Origin: Ilumatobacter coccineus YM16-304
GTDB lineage: Bacteria > Actinomycetota > Acidimicrobiia > Acidimicrobiales > Ilumatobacteraceae
Assembly: GCF_000348785.1 (NCBI RefSeq)
Contig: NC_020520.1
Span: 3,968,001 to 4,032,000, forward strand
Direction of reading: 5' to 3'
DNA: 64,000 nucleotides
The notes beneath the pieces were generated by a model, which saw nothing but the letters and a program-made list of their open reading frames with translations, ran no database searches and was not told the origin of the DNA. Position 1 is the first letter of the stretch. Every line of letters begins with the position of its first letter. Positions 44,701-53,181 of this stretch are shown piece after piece. The translations under genes were made by a program, and so were the position numbers.

Positions 44701-45361
44701 CGCCGCTGCCGACGAGGCTGTTGCTCGCGCTCACCGGTCCCGAGATGCCGGTGTTGCCGGGTACCCACGTCACCGCACCTGCATCGACCACGCCGCCACG
44801 GTCCCAGTTGCGCCAACTCACCAGACCGTTCCCGTTCGCCAACACGGTGATGCGAGTGTCTCCGGCATCTCCGGTCGCCTCGCCGACGAGACTGTTCGAC
44901 GGAGCAACCGTTCCGTTCAACCCGGTGACCCCGTCGATCCACGTCGCTGCGCCCGCGTTCGGGGTTGCACCATTCGCCCAGTTTCGGCTGACGACCACGA
45001 CGTTCGAGTCGCCGACCTCGGCGATGAGTCCGTTGCCCACACGATCGTTCGACTGCGTGCCGGTGATGCGGCTGATGACCGAATCGTCGGTGCCGTCGTA
45101 GAGGTAGATCGCCCCGATGTCGGTCGCGAAGGCACCGTCGTGCATCGGATCGGTCACCACGTAGTTGCCGTTCGACAGGACGAGCAGCGTCGAGCCGAAC
45201 TGTGCACTTCCGCCGGGCCCGAGGATCTCGTCGCCCGTCACCGTCTGACTGGTCTCTGCCTGCAGCGTGGGCGCGGCGGTGATGATGAGCGCAGCTGCCG
45301 TGGCCATGGCCACCGCGATCCTGCCCCAGACGCTCACGGGATGATGGGGTCGTGTGGACAT
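41798..45361 (-). CDS. secreted NGNYVV/GAVTWG-repeat protein 2 with HYR domain and triple C-terminal module
   Basis: 1187 residues from ATG 45361, preceded by a full AGGAGG Shine-Dalgarno. A signal peptide (GRIAVAMATAAALIITAAPTLQA) leads into about 11 repeats as in protein 1 (LANGHYVVASGWWDGPFANV is typical). A HYR domain follows (SGSAFPIGTTTVTCTATDAG), then three C-terminal modules ending GYVP or GYIPT. The two paralogues share the opening (DLVGPAGS or EILGPGGS, then QFGSTLLVLSNGNYVVTDPM here). Parts of modules 2 and 3 (plus-strand 41940-42620) use GGT, GTT and GCA codons more than the rest of the gene. The role is probably surface display or adhesion (inference). Confidence 0.85.
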   Translation of the reverse strand: MSTRPHHPVSVWGRIAVAMATAAALIITAAPTLQAETSQTVTGDEILGPGGSAQFGSTLLVLSNGNYVVTDPMHDGAFATDIGAIYLYDGTDDSVISRITGTQSNDRVGNGLIAEVGDSNVVVVSRNWANGATPNAGAATWIDGVTGLNGTVAPSNSLVGEATGDAGDTRITVLANGNGLVSWRNWDRGGVVDAGAVTWVPGNTGISGPVSASNSLVGSGDYDRVGGRGVAVLTNGNYVVASPDWDGGGPVERIGAATWGDGAVGATGEVSAANSLVGSTIDDRVGIYGITALANGHYVVASGWWDGPFANVGAVTWGDGESGLVGVVSAANSTIGQSADDSTGTVTALSNGHYTVSSPLWDDGSTENVGAVTWVDGSGPSSGVVTSSNSLIGSTSGDEVGTATALTNGNYVVTSVEWSNGSAAGAGAATWRDGSGPAPGVVSVANSLVGGQTLDRVGMRVTPLTNGNYVVESAHWANGANTRAGAATWGSGTSGVAGLVSPSNSFVGVNVDDFVPRVIVPLTNGNYLISSPHLDSFGVTDSGAVTWADGEVGVVGSSLDGTVSLYGDSPNDLIGSEEIPEFHDIVALPNGNAIVVSSDWDSDTHTDAGAITWIDGTTGLAGPVSASNSLIGPAASYRLGQNGPNVIESGDVIAASSFLDGRYGATLMVGDRPTVGVATESNTAFGSGAGLAYDPQPLLTSDDAVLLRTINNRVFAVRIDRGPEFTSVGANISVTAASGASTAAVSFTTPTAFDLRDDTTSSVACLPASGSAFPIGTTTVTCTATDAGGLTSETTFDVTVVGPAASEIVSLTPGRVFASRSTDETVDGLFEGEGRIAGGDVVEVDIAGRSGVAGDAKAVVMNVTAINPSGRGYVTVSPCGDRPLASSLNYGSAGAVVGNELVAKLSGTGSVCVFTSAETDLTIDVVGYVPSTSGVVSVDPARVYATRASDETVDGEQEATGRISAGESVEVDIVGRAGVPGSGVGAVVMNITAVNPSGRGYVTVSPCGDRPLASSLNYGSAGAVVGNELVAKLSADGTVCVFSSASTDLTVDVVGYVPSSSAARSLDPARVYATRSGDATVDGDQQGVGRVVAGSFVEVDIAGRAGVPASGVGAVVMNITAVNPSGRGYVTVSPCGDRPLASSLNYGSAGAVVGNELVAKLSADGTVCVFSSAATDLTVDVVGYIPT

Positions 45362-45532
45362 GGAACGCAGCCTCCTGTTTCGCACCAGGCACACACCGGT
45401 GGTGCCGCTCTTCATCGTGCGTGATCCGGTCGCCGCTGTCATGAGTAGGAACTACTCACACGCCACGTCCGGACTCCCACGAGCGGGCCGCCGGTATCGT
45501 CCGCCCCTCGCAAACCACAGGAAGCAGCCAAC

Positions 45533-45856
45533 ATGCCCGACAAGAAGCTCACCCCGCTCCAGAAGCTGGAAGCCCAGCGCGAAGCCAACGCCGCCGCCAA
45601 GGCCAACAAGGGGTCTCGGGTGTTCAGCGACGCCGAGAAGGCGACCCGCAAAGAGCGCGTGGCCAAGGCGAAGGACGCCTTGTCGCGTTCGGTCGGTGTG
45701 AAGGGTGATCACGTGACCGCCGGTCGCGCTGCGCTCAAGCGCTACCTGCAGCAGATGAACGAGCCGAACCAGCCCGACGACGCCCGGTTCGAGATGCTGA
45801 TCGAAGCCCCGTTCAAGGCGCCGCCGAAGAAGCGCGACAACAACCGCGGATTCTGA
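45533..45856 (+). CDS. small basic protein, function unknown
   Basis: 107 residues, rich in Lys, Ala and Arg, with no TM segment. It begins MPDKKLTPLQKLEAQREANA, a probable amphipathic helix, has a second helix (DAEKATRKERVAKAKDALSR), and ends KAPPKKRDNNRGF. A Shine-Dalgarno-like AGGAAG precedes ATG 45533, and a TATCGT hexamer at 45495-45500 would give a ~25-nt leader. The composition is that of a nucleic-acid- or ribosome-associated protein, but no family is recognised. It is divergent from the 41798-45361 gene and convergent with 45933-49868. Confidence 0.65.
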   Translation: MPDKKLTPLQKLEAQREANAAAKANKGSRVFSDAEKATRKERVAKAKDALSRSVGVKGDHVTAGRAALKRYLQQMNEPNQPDDARFEMLIEAPFKAPPKKRDNNRGF

Positions 45857-45874
45857 TCCCGCCGACCGATCATC

Positions 45875-45918
45875 CGGTGTCAGACACAGAATGACTCGTC
45901 ATTCTGTGTCTGACACCG
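45875..45918. repeat. 44-bp palindrome with two TGTCAGACA/TGTCTGACA cores
   Basis: Perfect 21-nt arms (45875-45895 and 45898-45918) around a 2-nt loop. Each arm carries its own GGTGTCAGACAC core, so it looks like two elements head to head. It separates the convergent stops at 45856 and 45933. Confidence 0.9.
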
Positions 45919-45932
45919 ATTGACGTCGGCCC

Positions 45933-48900
45933 TCAGGCGGGGATGTAGCCGACGACGTCGACGGTGAGGTCGGTCGCCGCGCTCGTGTACACGCACACGG
46001 TGCCGTCGGTGGAGAGCTTGGCGACCAGCTCGTTGCCAACGACCGCACCAGCGGCGCCGTAGTTCAACGACGACGCCAACGGCCGCGTCTCGCACGGATA
46101 CGTCGTGATGAACCCGCGACCCGTCGGGTTGATCGCCGTGATGTTCATCACCACCGCACCCGCCGACGCCGGCACCCCAGCACGACCCGCGATCTCGACC
46201 TCGACGAACTCACCCGTCGCGATCTGACCGGTCGCCTCCTGCTCACCGTCAACCGTCTCATCGGTCGCTCTCGTCGCGTACACACGAGCCGGATCCAACG
46301 ACGCCGCCGCACTGCTCTCCTGGATGTAGCCGACCACGTCAACCGTCAGATCCGTCTCCGCCGACGAGAACACACACACCGTCCCATCAGCCGACAGCTT
46401 CGCGATCAACTCGTTACCGACCACCGCGCCAGCCGACCCATAGTTCAGCGACGACGCCAACGGGCGATCACCACACGGGAACACCGTCACGTAGCCACGA
46501 CCCGACGGATTGATCGCCGTGATGTTCATCACCACCGACTTCGCATCCCCAGCAACACCAGCACGACCAGCCAGATCGACCTCCACGAACTCACCCGCCG
46601 GGATCCGACCCGTCGCCTCCTGCACACCATCAACCGTCTCATCCGATGCGCGAGTCGCATACACACGACCCGGATCCAACGACACGACCTCCGACACCGC
46701 CGGCACAAAACCCACCACATCGATCGACAGATCGGTCTCGGCCGACGAGAACACACACACCGCACCCTCACCGCTCAGCTTCGCCACCAACTCATTACCA
46801 ACCACAGCACCAGCAGCGCCATAGTTCAACGACGACGCCAACGGCCGCGTCTCACACGGATACGTCGTCACATAACCACGACCCGACGGATTGATCGCCG
46901 TGATGTTCATCACCACCGACTTCGCATCATCGGCAACACCAGCACGACCCGCGATCTCGACCTCCACGAACTCACCCGCCTCGATCCGACCACCACCCTC
47001 GAACAACCCATCCACCGTCTCATCCGACACCCGCGACGCAAACACACGACCCGGCGTCAACGACACCACCTCCACCGACACATCCGGATCCGGGTCGGGG
47101 TCGGGGTCAGGCTCGACGGTCGGCTCGTCGCCGAGGTAGAAGACGGTCGGTTCGGTGCCGAACAGTTCGGTGTCGGCACGGGCATAGATGACGTCGCCGA
47201 TCAGCGTCGGGCGCGCCTGGTAGAAGCCGTGCAATTCGTAGTCGAACAGCGGTCTCGCTGCGTCGACCTCACCCTTGGTGCGCCACACCCTGGTGGTGTT
47301 CGCCGGTGTGGGGGCGAACCCACTCACTCCTTCGAACGCTTCTTCCATCTCGGTCACGAAGAACAGTTCGTCGTCGTACACGCCGAGCAAATCGAACTCG
47401 TCGGTGGTCGTCTCCTCGATGACCGTCATCACGGTGCCGTCGATCGACACGATCTGGCGAGTGCGCGTTGGTTCCTCGAGGCGGTTGCCGCCCATATTTC
47501 CCTCGCCACGCGTCAGGCCGAGAACCATCGCACCAGCAAGTTCGAGGTCGCCGTTCTCCCCCGGCCCCGCATCGATCCGGCTGATGGGATCTCCCGCCGG
47601 CACGGTGATCGGGGCTGCAGAATCGTCGAGCCCGACTTGAAAGAACGCGTACTCGTCGCCGAGCATGCTCCTCGGCTCGGTGAATTCCTCGGCGCCCCCG
47701 CCGTCGTCCTCGTAGGCCACGGCGACAAGCTGCTGGTCGGTGGCATAGAGCTCTTGAATCGGGAGGTCGTTCAGACCAGCGACGGCTGCGGTGCCCGCAA
47801 CCGTGCCATCGGTACGGAACACGATCTCATCGCCATCTCCGAGCAAACTGACGCCACCACCGCCTTCACCTGTGTCGACGTCGCGCATGACGTACAGACG
47901 TCCACCGAACTCCACGGCGTCCCCGCTCGCCTCGAAGTCGGTGATGAGCAGTGTCGTCGATCCGGTTTCCGTGTCGACTGCATGCAGTTCGTCGGTTGGT
48001 CCGTCGTCGGTCTGCACGAGAAGACGGCCGCTGATCGCTCCGACGATGCTGCTCGTCTCGAACTCACCGAACATCGTCGCCGTCGTGCCGCCCGGACGAA
48101 CGACCCAGAGGTCACCGTTCGAACGGAAGAAGTAGCTGCCGTTGACTTCGACCCCGCTGCTGAAGTTGCCGCCCAGATCACCCGGACGCGTGTCGGCGAG
48201 CAGGTGAGTGCCCGCAGCCGTTCCATCGGAGATGAATGGCTCGTAGCCGATGTCCGGGCGGTCGGCCTCGAACACGAACCGGTCGCCGAACGGTGCGATC
48301 CGTCGCGGCCGCGACCCCTCCGCACCCGGAAGAATGTCGGCCACCAGCCGAACCTCGTCGGCGGTTCGGTCGTGAATCCACAGCTCGTCGCCCGTCGCCG
48401 AGCTCGATGCAGTGAAGACGGCGTCGGCGCCGAACTGGGAGAAGTCGTTCGGGAACGACGACTGGGTGATGACGGTGTTGATCGAGGTCACTTGTGACGT
48501 AGCGGTCCCGTCGGTGAACCACACTTGTTGACCGGACACACCATCGTCGGCAACGAAGTACCAACCGTCATCCACCGCCACGGGCGCCGAGAAGCCGATC
48601 GACGGCGCCGGCCCTGGGAAGATGTCGGCAATCTGGCGCGTGCCACCGACGGTCCCGTCACTGATCCACGGTTCGAAGCCGTCTCCGGCTTCGACGGCCA
48701 GAAGTGCCGCGCTTCCATCGAGGGCCGCTACCGGCGACGCCCCAGTACCGCCGATTGCCACGGTGCCGGCCTCGGTCCCGTCACTGACCCAGAACTGATA
48801 GTCGCCGACGCGCTCGACGAAGACTGCGTTGCCGTTCGAGAGTCCCACGGTGCTGCCGATGTTCGGCCCCGACTTCACGAGCTGCGACGTCGCAGTCGAG

Positions 48901-49868
48901 TCGGCGATCGTGTACAGGCCGTTGATCCGCCCCTCCCACGCGAAGTTCCCGACGAGGTCCAAGCCCGTGACGTTTCCGGCGTCCGACACCACCTCGATCG
49001 TGTCGGTCGCCGGGGTTGCGGTCGATTCGGAGATCCGCCGGACCAGGTTGAAGTTCGAAGCATCTCGAGACACGAAGTACAGCGAGCCGTCGTCCGACGT
49101 CTGGATGAGAGAGGGGTTGCCATCGGCGAGGCCCGGACGCGTCTCGAACATCGTCAGGCCCGTGGTCGGGTCGTAGCGATGCAGCTCGTTGCCATCGACC
49201 CCGTTGTCGGCACTGAAGTAGAGCGCCTCTCCCCCGCCGGTGACCGGGGCGACGGTAAGACCCGTGGGGTAGGACGACGGGGCGCCAGGGTCGATGTCGA
49301 GCACCGTTTCGGTCCCTGCAGCGGTGAGGTCGGTTCGCATGAGCTCCGAACCCGTTCCCTCGTCGCCGCGGAAGTAGATCTCACCGTCGAACTCCGTGAA
49401 CTGGCTCGGATACGAGCTCTCGCTTCCGTCGTAGACGTCGATCATCTCCCACGACTCGGCGACGACGTCGATGACCAAGAGCTCGTAGCCGATCGAATCA
49501 CGCCTGGCGGCGCCGATCAGCTGGTTCCCGCTCATCAACCCGAGCTCCATGCTCGTGATGCCGTCGGTCGAGTCGATCAGGGTCTCGGCGGCACCGGTCG
49601 CGCGGTCGATCTTCCACACCACATAGGTGTCATCCGATGATCCGAGGTCACCTGTGTCCACCGGCCGCTCTCGGCTGATCGCGAAGACGTGCGTGGCGTT
49701 CGCGAACAACTGACGGGACTCGATGCCGTACGGACTCGTGTCGAGGTCGGTCAGGAGCAGCGGTTCACGGCCTTCGACCGGGAGCGCTGCGACGGGTGGT
49801 TCGGTCGCGGCCAGCCCGGCGAGGAGCGACACCACGGTTGCGCATGAGATGAGGGAGAACTTCTTCAC
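45933..49868 (-). CDS. secreted ELW-x-SDGT-type beta-propeller protein with triple C-terminal module
   Basis: 1311 residues from GTG 49868. A signal peptide (MKKFSLISCATVVSLLAGLA) opens a ~880-residue region of propeller-like repeats. Units such as QFWVSDGTEAGT, EPWISDGTVGGTRQIADIFP, QVWFTDGT and EPFISDGTAAGTHLLADTRP follow the E-L-W-x-(T/S)-DGT-x-x-GT pattern. An Asp/Pro linker (EPDPDPDPDPD, about residue 920) leads to three C-terminal modules of the second subtype (about 935-1311). Modules 1 and 2 and the start of 3 (plus-strand 46130-47080) use GGT, CGT, GAT and GTG codons, unlike the GGC, CGC, GAC and GTC preference of the propeller region. This suggests exchange with a foreign copy. Function unknown; likely cell-surface. 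Confidence 0.83.
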   Translation of the reverse strand: MKKFSLISCATVVSLLAGLAATEPPVAALPVEGREPLLLTDLDTSPYGIESRQLFANATHVFAISRERPVDTGDLGSSDDTYVVWKIDRATGAAETLIDSTDGITSMELGLMSGNQLIGAARRDSIGYELLVIDVVAESWEMIDVYDGSESSYPSQFTEFDGEIYFRGDEGTGSELMRTDLTAAGTETVLDIDPGAPSSYPTGLTVAPVTGGGEALYFSADNGVDGNELHRYDPTTGLTMFETRPGLADGNPSLIQTSDDGSLYFVSRDASNFNLVRRISESTATPATDTIEVVSDAGNVTGLDLVGNFAWEGRINGLYTIADSTATSQLVKSGPNIGSTVGLSNGNAVFVERVGDYQFWVSDGTEAGTVAIGGTGASPVAALDGSAALLAVEAGDGFEPWISDGTVGGTRQIADIFPGPAPSIGFSAPVAVDDGWYFVADDGVSGQQVWFTDGTATSQVTSINTVITQSSFPNDFSQFGADAVFTASSSATGDELWIHDRTADEVRLVADILPGAEGSRPRRIAPFGDRFVFEADRPDIGYEPFISDGTAAGTHLLADTRPGDLGGNFSSGVEVNGSYFFRSNGDLWVVRPGGTTATMFGEFETSSIVGAISGRLLVQTDDGPTDELHAVDTETGSTTLLITDFEASGDAVEFGGRLYVMRDVDTGEGGGGVSLLGDGDEIVFRTDGTVAGTAAVAGLNDLPIQELYATDQQLVAVAYEDDGGGAEEFTEPRSMLGDEYAFFQVGLDDSAAPITVPAGDPISRIDAGPGENGDLELAGAMVLGLTRGEGNMGGNRLEEPTRTRQIVSIDGTVMTVIEETTTDEFDLLGVYDDELFFVTEMEEAFEGVSGFAPTPANTTRVWRTKGEVDAARPLFDYELHGFYQARPTLIGDVIYARADTELFGTEPTVFYLGDEPTVEPDPDPDPDPDVSVEVVSLTPGRVFASRVSDETVDGLFEGGGRIEAGEFVEVEIAGRAGVADDAKSVVMNITAINPSGRGYVTTYPCETRPLASSLNYGAAGAVVGNELVAKLSGEGAVCVFSSAETDLSIDVVGFVPAVSEVVSLDPGRVYATRASDETVDGVQEATGRIPAGEFVEVDLAGRAGVAGDAKSVVMNITAINPSGRGYVTVFPCGDRPLASSLNYGSAGAVVGNELIAKLSADGTVCVFSSAETDLTVDVVGYIQESSAAASLDPARVYATRATDETVDGEQEATGQIATGEFVEVEIAGRAGVPASAGAVVMNITAINPTGRGFITTYPCETRPLASSLNYGAAGAVVGNELVAKLSTDGTVCVYTSAATDLTVDVVGYIPA

Positions 49869-49979
49869 GCTTCCACCCTGGCAGACCGCCGTTATTCGAG
49901 CGTCATCTCACCGGGTCAGCACGCTCTGACTTGGGCAGGATCTGCTGACTCCGGGGCGGGTGGGGATGTAGCTGGCTCT

Positions 49980-49997
49980 GCCCGGGGCGGACCGGGC
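49980..49997 (-). terminator. weak hairpin after nuoN
   Basis: GCCCGG/CCGGGC arms with a 6-nt loop, 10 bp past the nuoN stop; no U-run. The 139-bp gap 49869-50007 otherwise shows nothing. Confidence 0.35.
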
Positions 49998-50007
49998 TGA
50001 CGAGTTG

Positions 50008-51534
50008 CTAGCCGCCGAGGGCGCCGGTGAGGTCTTGCAGTTCGCCGAAGCGAGCGACGAGACCCGGGAGCACGCCGACGACGATGGTGCCGACGACGGT
50101 GATGCCGAGTGCAGCCAGGATCGGCTGCGGTGTGGCGAGCGGTGCGTTGTCGCCGTCGGGAGCGTCGTCGACCCAGATCGTGCGCAGCACCTTGAAATAG
50201 TACGCCGCCGAGATGACCGTGTTGATCGCGGCGATGCAGGCCAGCGTGTAGGCGGCGCCGTTCGACGCGTCGAGCACGGCCTTGAAGGCGTTGAACTTGG
50301 CGAACCAGCCGCCGAGCGGCGGGATGCCGGCCAGCGAGGCGAAGAACACCGTCATCGCCACGGTCATGCCGGGCGCGTACTGGAAGAGTCCACCGAACGA
50401 ATCGATCTCGCCGCTGCGCGTCTTGCGGGTGACCGCGAGGATCGTGGCGAACGCACCCAGGTTCATGAAGGCGTAGACGAGGAGGTAGACGACCACCGCG
50501 TTGAGCGCCGAGCCGGAGGCATCGGGGTCACCGGCGAACGCCAGCGGCATGAGGATGAACCCACCCTGGCTCACCGACGAGTAAGCGAGCATGCGGACGA
50601 TGTTGGTCTGGCGCAGCGCGAGCACGTTGCCGACCGTCATGGTGAGCGCCGCCATGACCCAGAGCATCGGGCCGTACACGTCGTCGGCACCCGGGAAGGC
50701 GACGTAGACGAGCGTGACGAGGGCGACGAAACCACCGGCCTTCGACGCGACCGACAAGAACGCGGTGACCGGCAGCGGTGCACCTTCGTACGTGTCGGGC
50801 GCCCAGTTGTGGAACGGAACGGCCGAGACCTTGAAGGCGAAACCGACGATCACGAAGGCGACGCCGACGACCTGGAGGCCGAGCAGGTCACCGTTGGTGA
50901 GCGCGGCGCCGATCTCGGTCAGCTTGGTCGTGCCGGTCGTGCCGAAGATGTACGACATGCCGAACAGCATGATCGCCGAGGCGAACACACCGAGGAGGTA
51001 GTACTTCACACCCGCTTCGTTCGACTTCGACGAGCGCTTCTTCCAGGCCGCCATCATGTAGGCCGGGATCGACAGGAGCTCAAGTGCCACGAAGATGGAG
51101 ATGAGGTCACGCGACGAGCTCATCATCACCATGCCGAGTACGGAGCACAGCATCAAGACGTAGTACTCACCCTGGTAGTAGCCGCCCTCTTCGAGCTCGT
51201 TCTGGCTGAGCAGGATGACGACGTACGCCACCAGCAGGAACAACGCCTTGAGGATCAGTGCGTACTCGTCGACCACGTAGCGGCCGTCGAAGAGTTCTCG
51301 CGCCGGTCCGTCGTCGACGGCGAGCGTGACCACGGGAACGAAGGCAGCGAGCATGACGAACCCGGAGAGGGTGGCCATGGTCCACTTCTTCGAGTCGCTG
51401 AGGTTGAGATCGATGAACAGCACCAGGTTGATGCCGATGATCAGCACCAACTCGGGGGCGAGCGCGTGCCAATCGATGTCGGGCGCAACCCACTCAGAGG
51501 CCTGCGCCAAGACGGTCGAGAGCATGCCGATCAT
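50008..51534 (-). CDS. nuoN: NADH-quinone oxidoreductase subunit N
   Basis: 508 residues, an antiporter-like proton-pumping membrane subunit of complex I. About 14 hydrophobic helices are visible. Typical stretches are AWKKRSSKSNEAGVKYYLLG (the key TM Lys region), LALRQTNIVRMLAYSSVSQG and GGWFAKFNAF. Its ATG overlaps the nuoM stop (ATGA). Last gene of the operon. Confidence 0.96.
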   Translation of the reverse strand: MIGMLSTVLAQASEWVAPDIDWHALAPELVLIIGINLVLFIDLNLSDSKKWTMATLSGFVMLAAFVPVVTLAVDDGPARELFDGRYVVDEYALILKALFLLVAYVVILLSQNELEEGGYYQGEYYVLMLCSVLGMVMMSSSRDLISIFVALELLSIPAYMMAAWKKRSSKSNEAGVKYYLLGVFASAIMLFGMSYIFGTTGTTKLTEIGAALTNGDLLGLQVVGVAFVIVGFAFKVSAVPFHNWAPDTYEGAPLPVTAFLSVASKAGGFVALVTLVYVAFPGADDVYGPMLWVMAALTMTVGNVLALRQTNIVRMLAYSSVSQGGFILMPLAFAGDPDASGSALNAVVVYLLVYAFMNLGAFATILAVTRKTRSGEIDSFGGLFQYAPGMTVAMTVFFASLAGIPPLGGWFAKFNAFKAVLDASNGAAYTLACIAAINTVISAAYYFKVLRTIWVDDAPDGDNAPLATPQPILAALGITVVGTIVVGVLPGLVARFGELQDLTGALGG

Positions 51535-53138
51535 TTCGGAATGCCTGCGCTGATCGTTTCAACGAGTTGCGTCACGGCGGGGTCCATCACCTTGAACATG
51601 AGTTGCGGGTACACACCGAAGACCACGATGGCGATGAGGAACGGCGTCCACGAGATCCATTCGGACCGCTGCACGTCGTGGATCTCCTCGTGATCGTCGT
51701 TGGCAGCCGACGACAGCGAGTGGGCCATCGTGCCACCCTTCTCGGCGTCGGAGTGGCCGGCGAACTCTGCGGTCGGCTCACCGAACGCCGTGCGCTGGTA
51801 CAGCCACAGGAGGTAGGCAGCGGCGAGGACGGTGCCGATCGCGGCGACCACCATGAGCACCCGGAAGAGCTCTTCGCTGAGCGAGGGGTGCGGGCTGTAG
51901 GCCGACAGGATCGCCGGGAACTCGCCCCAGAAGCCTGCGAGGCCCGGCAGACCGAGCGAGGCCATCGAGGCGAAACCGAGGATCCAACCGAGCTTCGGCA
52001 TCTGGATGAGCATGCCGCTGAGGCGCTTGATCTCGAGCGTGTGGTAGCGATGCTTGATCGAGCCGGCGAGGAAGAAGAGCATGCCGGTGATCAGACCGTG
52101 AGCGACCATGCCGAACAGGGCGGCGTTGATGCCGAACGACGTGAGCGTGGAGATGCCGAGCATCACGTAGCCCATGTGAGCAACCGACGAGAAGGCGATG
52201 AGCCGCTTCATGTCGGTCTGAGCGAGGCAGCCGAGCGCACCGTAGATGATGCCGATGACGGCGAGGATGCCGATGACCGGCGCCCAGGCCTGTGCGCCCT
52301 GCGGGAGCATCGGCAGCGCGATGCGGACGAATCCGTAGGTACCGAGCTTCAGCAGGATGGCGGCCAGGATGACCGAGCCCTGGGTGGGCGCCTGCGTGTG
52401 AGCGTCGGGCAACCAGGTGTGGAACGGGAACATCGGCACCTTGACGGCGAAGCCGAGGAACATGCCGGCGAAGATCCAGATCTGCACGTCGCGGTCGATG
52501 CCGGCGCCGGCTTCGATGAGGTGGGCGTAGCTGAAGCTCTCGGCACCGGTCTGGAAGAACAGTGCGAGGAAGGCGACGAGCATGAACGCCGAGCCGAACA
52601 TGGTGTAGAGGAAGAACTTGAGCGAGGCGTACTTGCGATCTTCGCCACCCCACACACCGATCATGAAGAACATCGGGAGCAGGACGACCTCGAAGAAGAC
52701 GAAGAAGAGGATGAGGTCCTGGGCGATGAACGATCCGGCCATACCGGTCTGCAGGATCAGCATCAGAGCGTAGAACGCCTTGGCGTTGCCGGCGTCGGGC
52801 ATGTTGTCCCAGCTGTAGATCATCACCAGGAAGGTGACGACCATCGACAGGAAGTACAGCGGCAGGCTGATGCCGTCGAGTCCGATCGTGTAGTTCGACG
52901 AGATCACCGAGATCCACTCGGCGTCGACGAAGAACTGCAGGTCGGCCGACCGGTCGTAGTCGAACGCCACGAGCGTGGCGATGCCGATGGCCATCGTGAC
53001 GCCGGCGAAGGCGATACCGATGATCTTCGGCGTCCGCTCGTCATCCTTGCTCGTACCGAACATGATGAAGAGGGCGCCGATGATCGGCAGGAAGGTGCCG
53101 ACGGTCAGCAACCAGTTGTTGTCGGAAATTGTGTTCAT
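51531..53138 (-). CDS. nuoM: NADH-quinone oxidoreductase subunit M
   Basis: 535 residues, the second antiporter-like subunit. It contains FFVFFEVVLLPMFFMIGVWG (with the conserved TM Glu), KVPMFPFHTWLPDAHTQAPT, LKLGTYGFVRIALPMLPQGA and AQTDMKRLIAFSSVAHMGYV. Translationally coupled to nuoN by a 4-bp overlap and 43 bp from nuoL. Confidence 0.97.
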   Translation of the reverse strand: MNTISDNNWLLTVGTFLPIIGALFIMFGTSKDDERTPKIIGIAFAGVTMAIGIATLVAFDYDRSADLQFFVDAEWISVISSNYTIGLDGISLPLYFLSMVVTFLVMIYSWDNMPDAGNAKAFYALMLILQTGMAGSFIAQDLILFFVFFEVVLLPMFFMIGVWGGEDRKYASLKFFLYTMFGSAFMLVAFLALFFQTGAESFSYAHLIEAGAGIDRDVQIWIFAGMFLGFAVKVPMFPFHTWLPDAHTQAPTQGSVILAAILLKLGTYGFVRIALPMLPQGAQAWAPVIGILAVIGIIYGALGCLAQTDMKRLIAFSSVAHMGYVMLGISTLTSFGINAALFGMVAHGLITGMLFFLAGSIKHRYHTLEIKRLSGMLIQMPKLGWILGFASMASLGLPGLAGFWGEFPAILSAYSPHPSLSEELFRVLMVVAAIGTVLAAAYLLWLYQRTAFGEPTAEFAGHSDAEKGGTMAHSLSSAANDDHEEIHDVQRSEWISWTPFLIAIVVFGVYPQLMFKVMDPAVTQLVETISAGIPK

Positions 53139-53181
53139 GATCTCTGTTCCGTGATGCCTTTGCTGCGGCCGTGATGATCCG

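Noticed and set aside
49950-49980. A 14-base match (GGTGGGGATGTAGC) to the end of the 41798 gene, suggesting a decayed module gene.
   Set aside because: The match does not extend in either direction into module sequence; too short to support a pseudogene.
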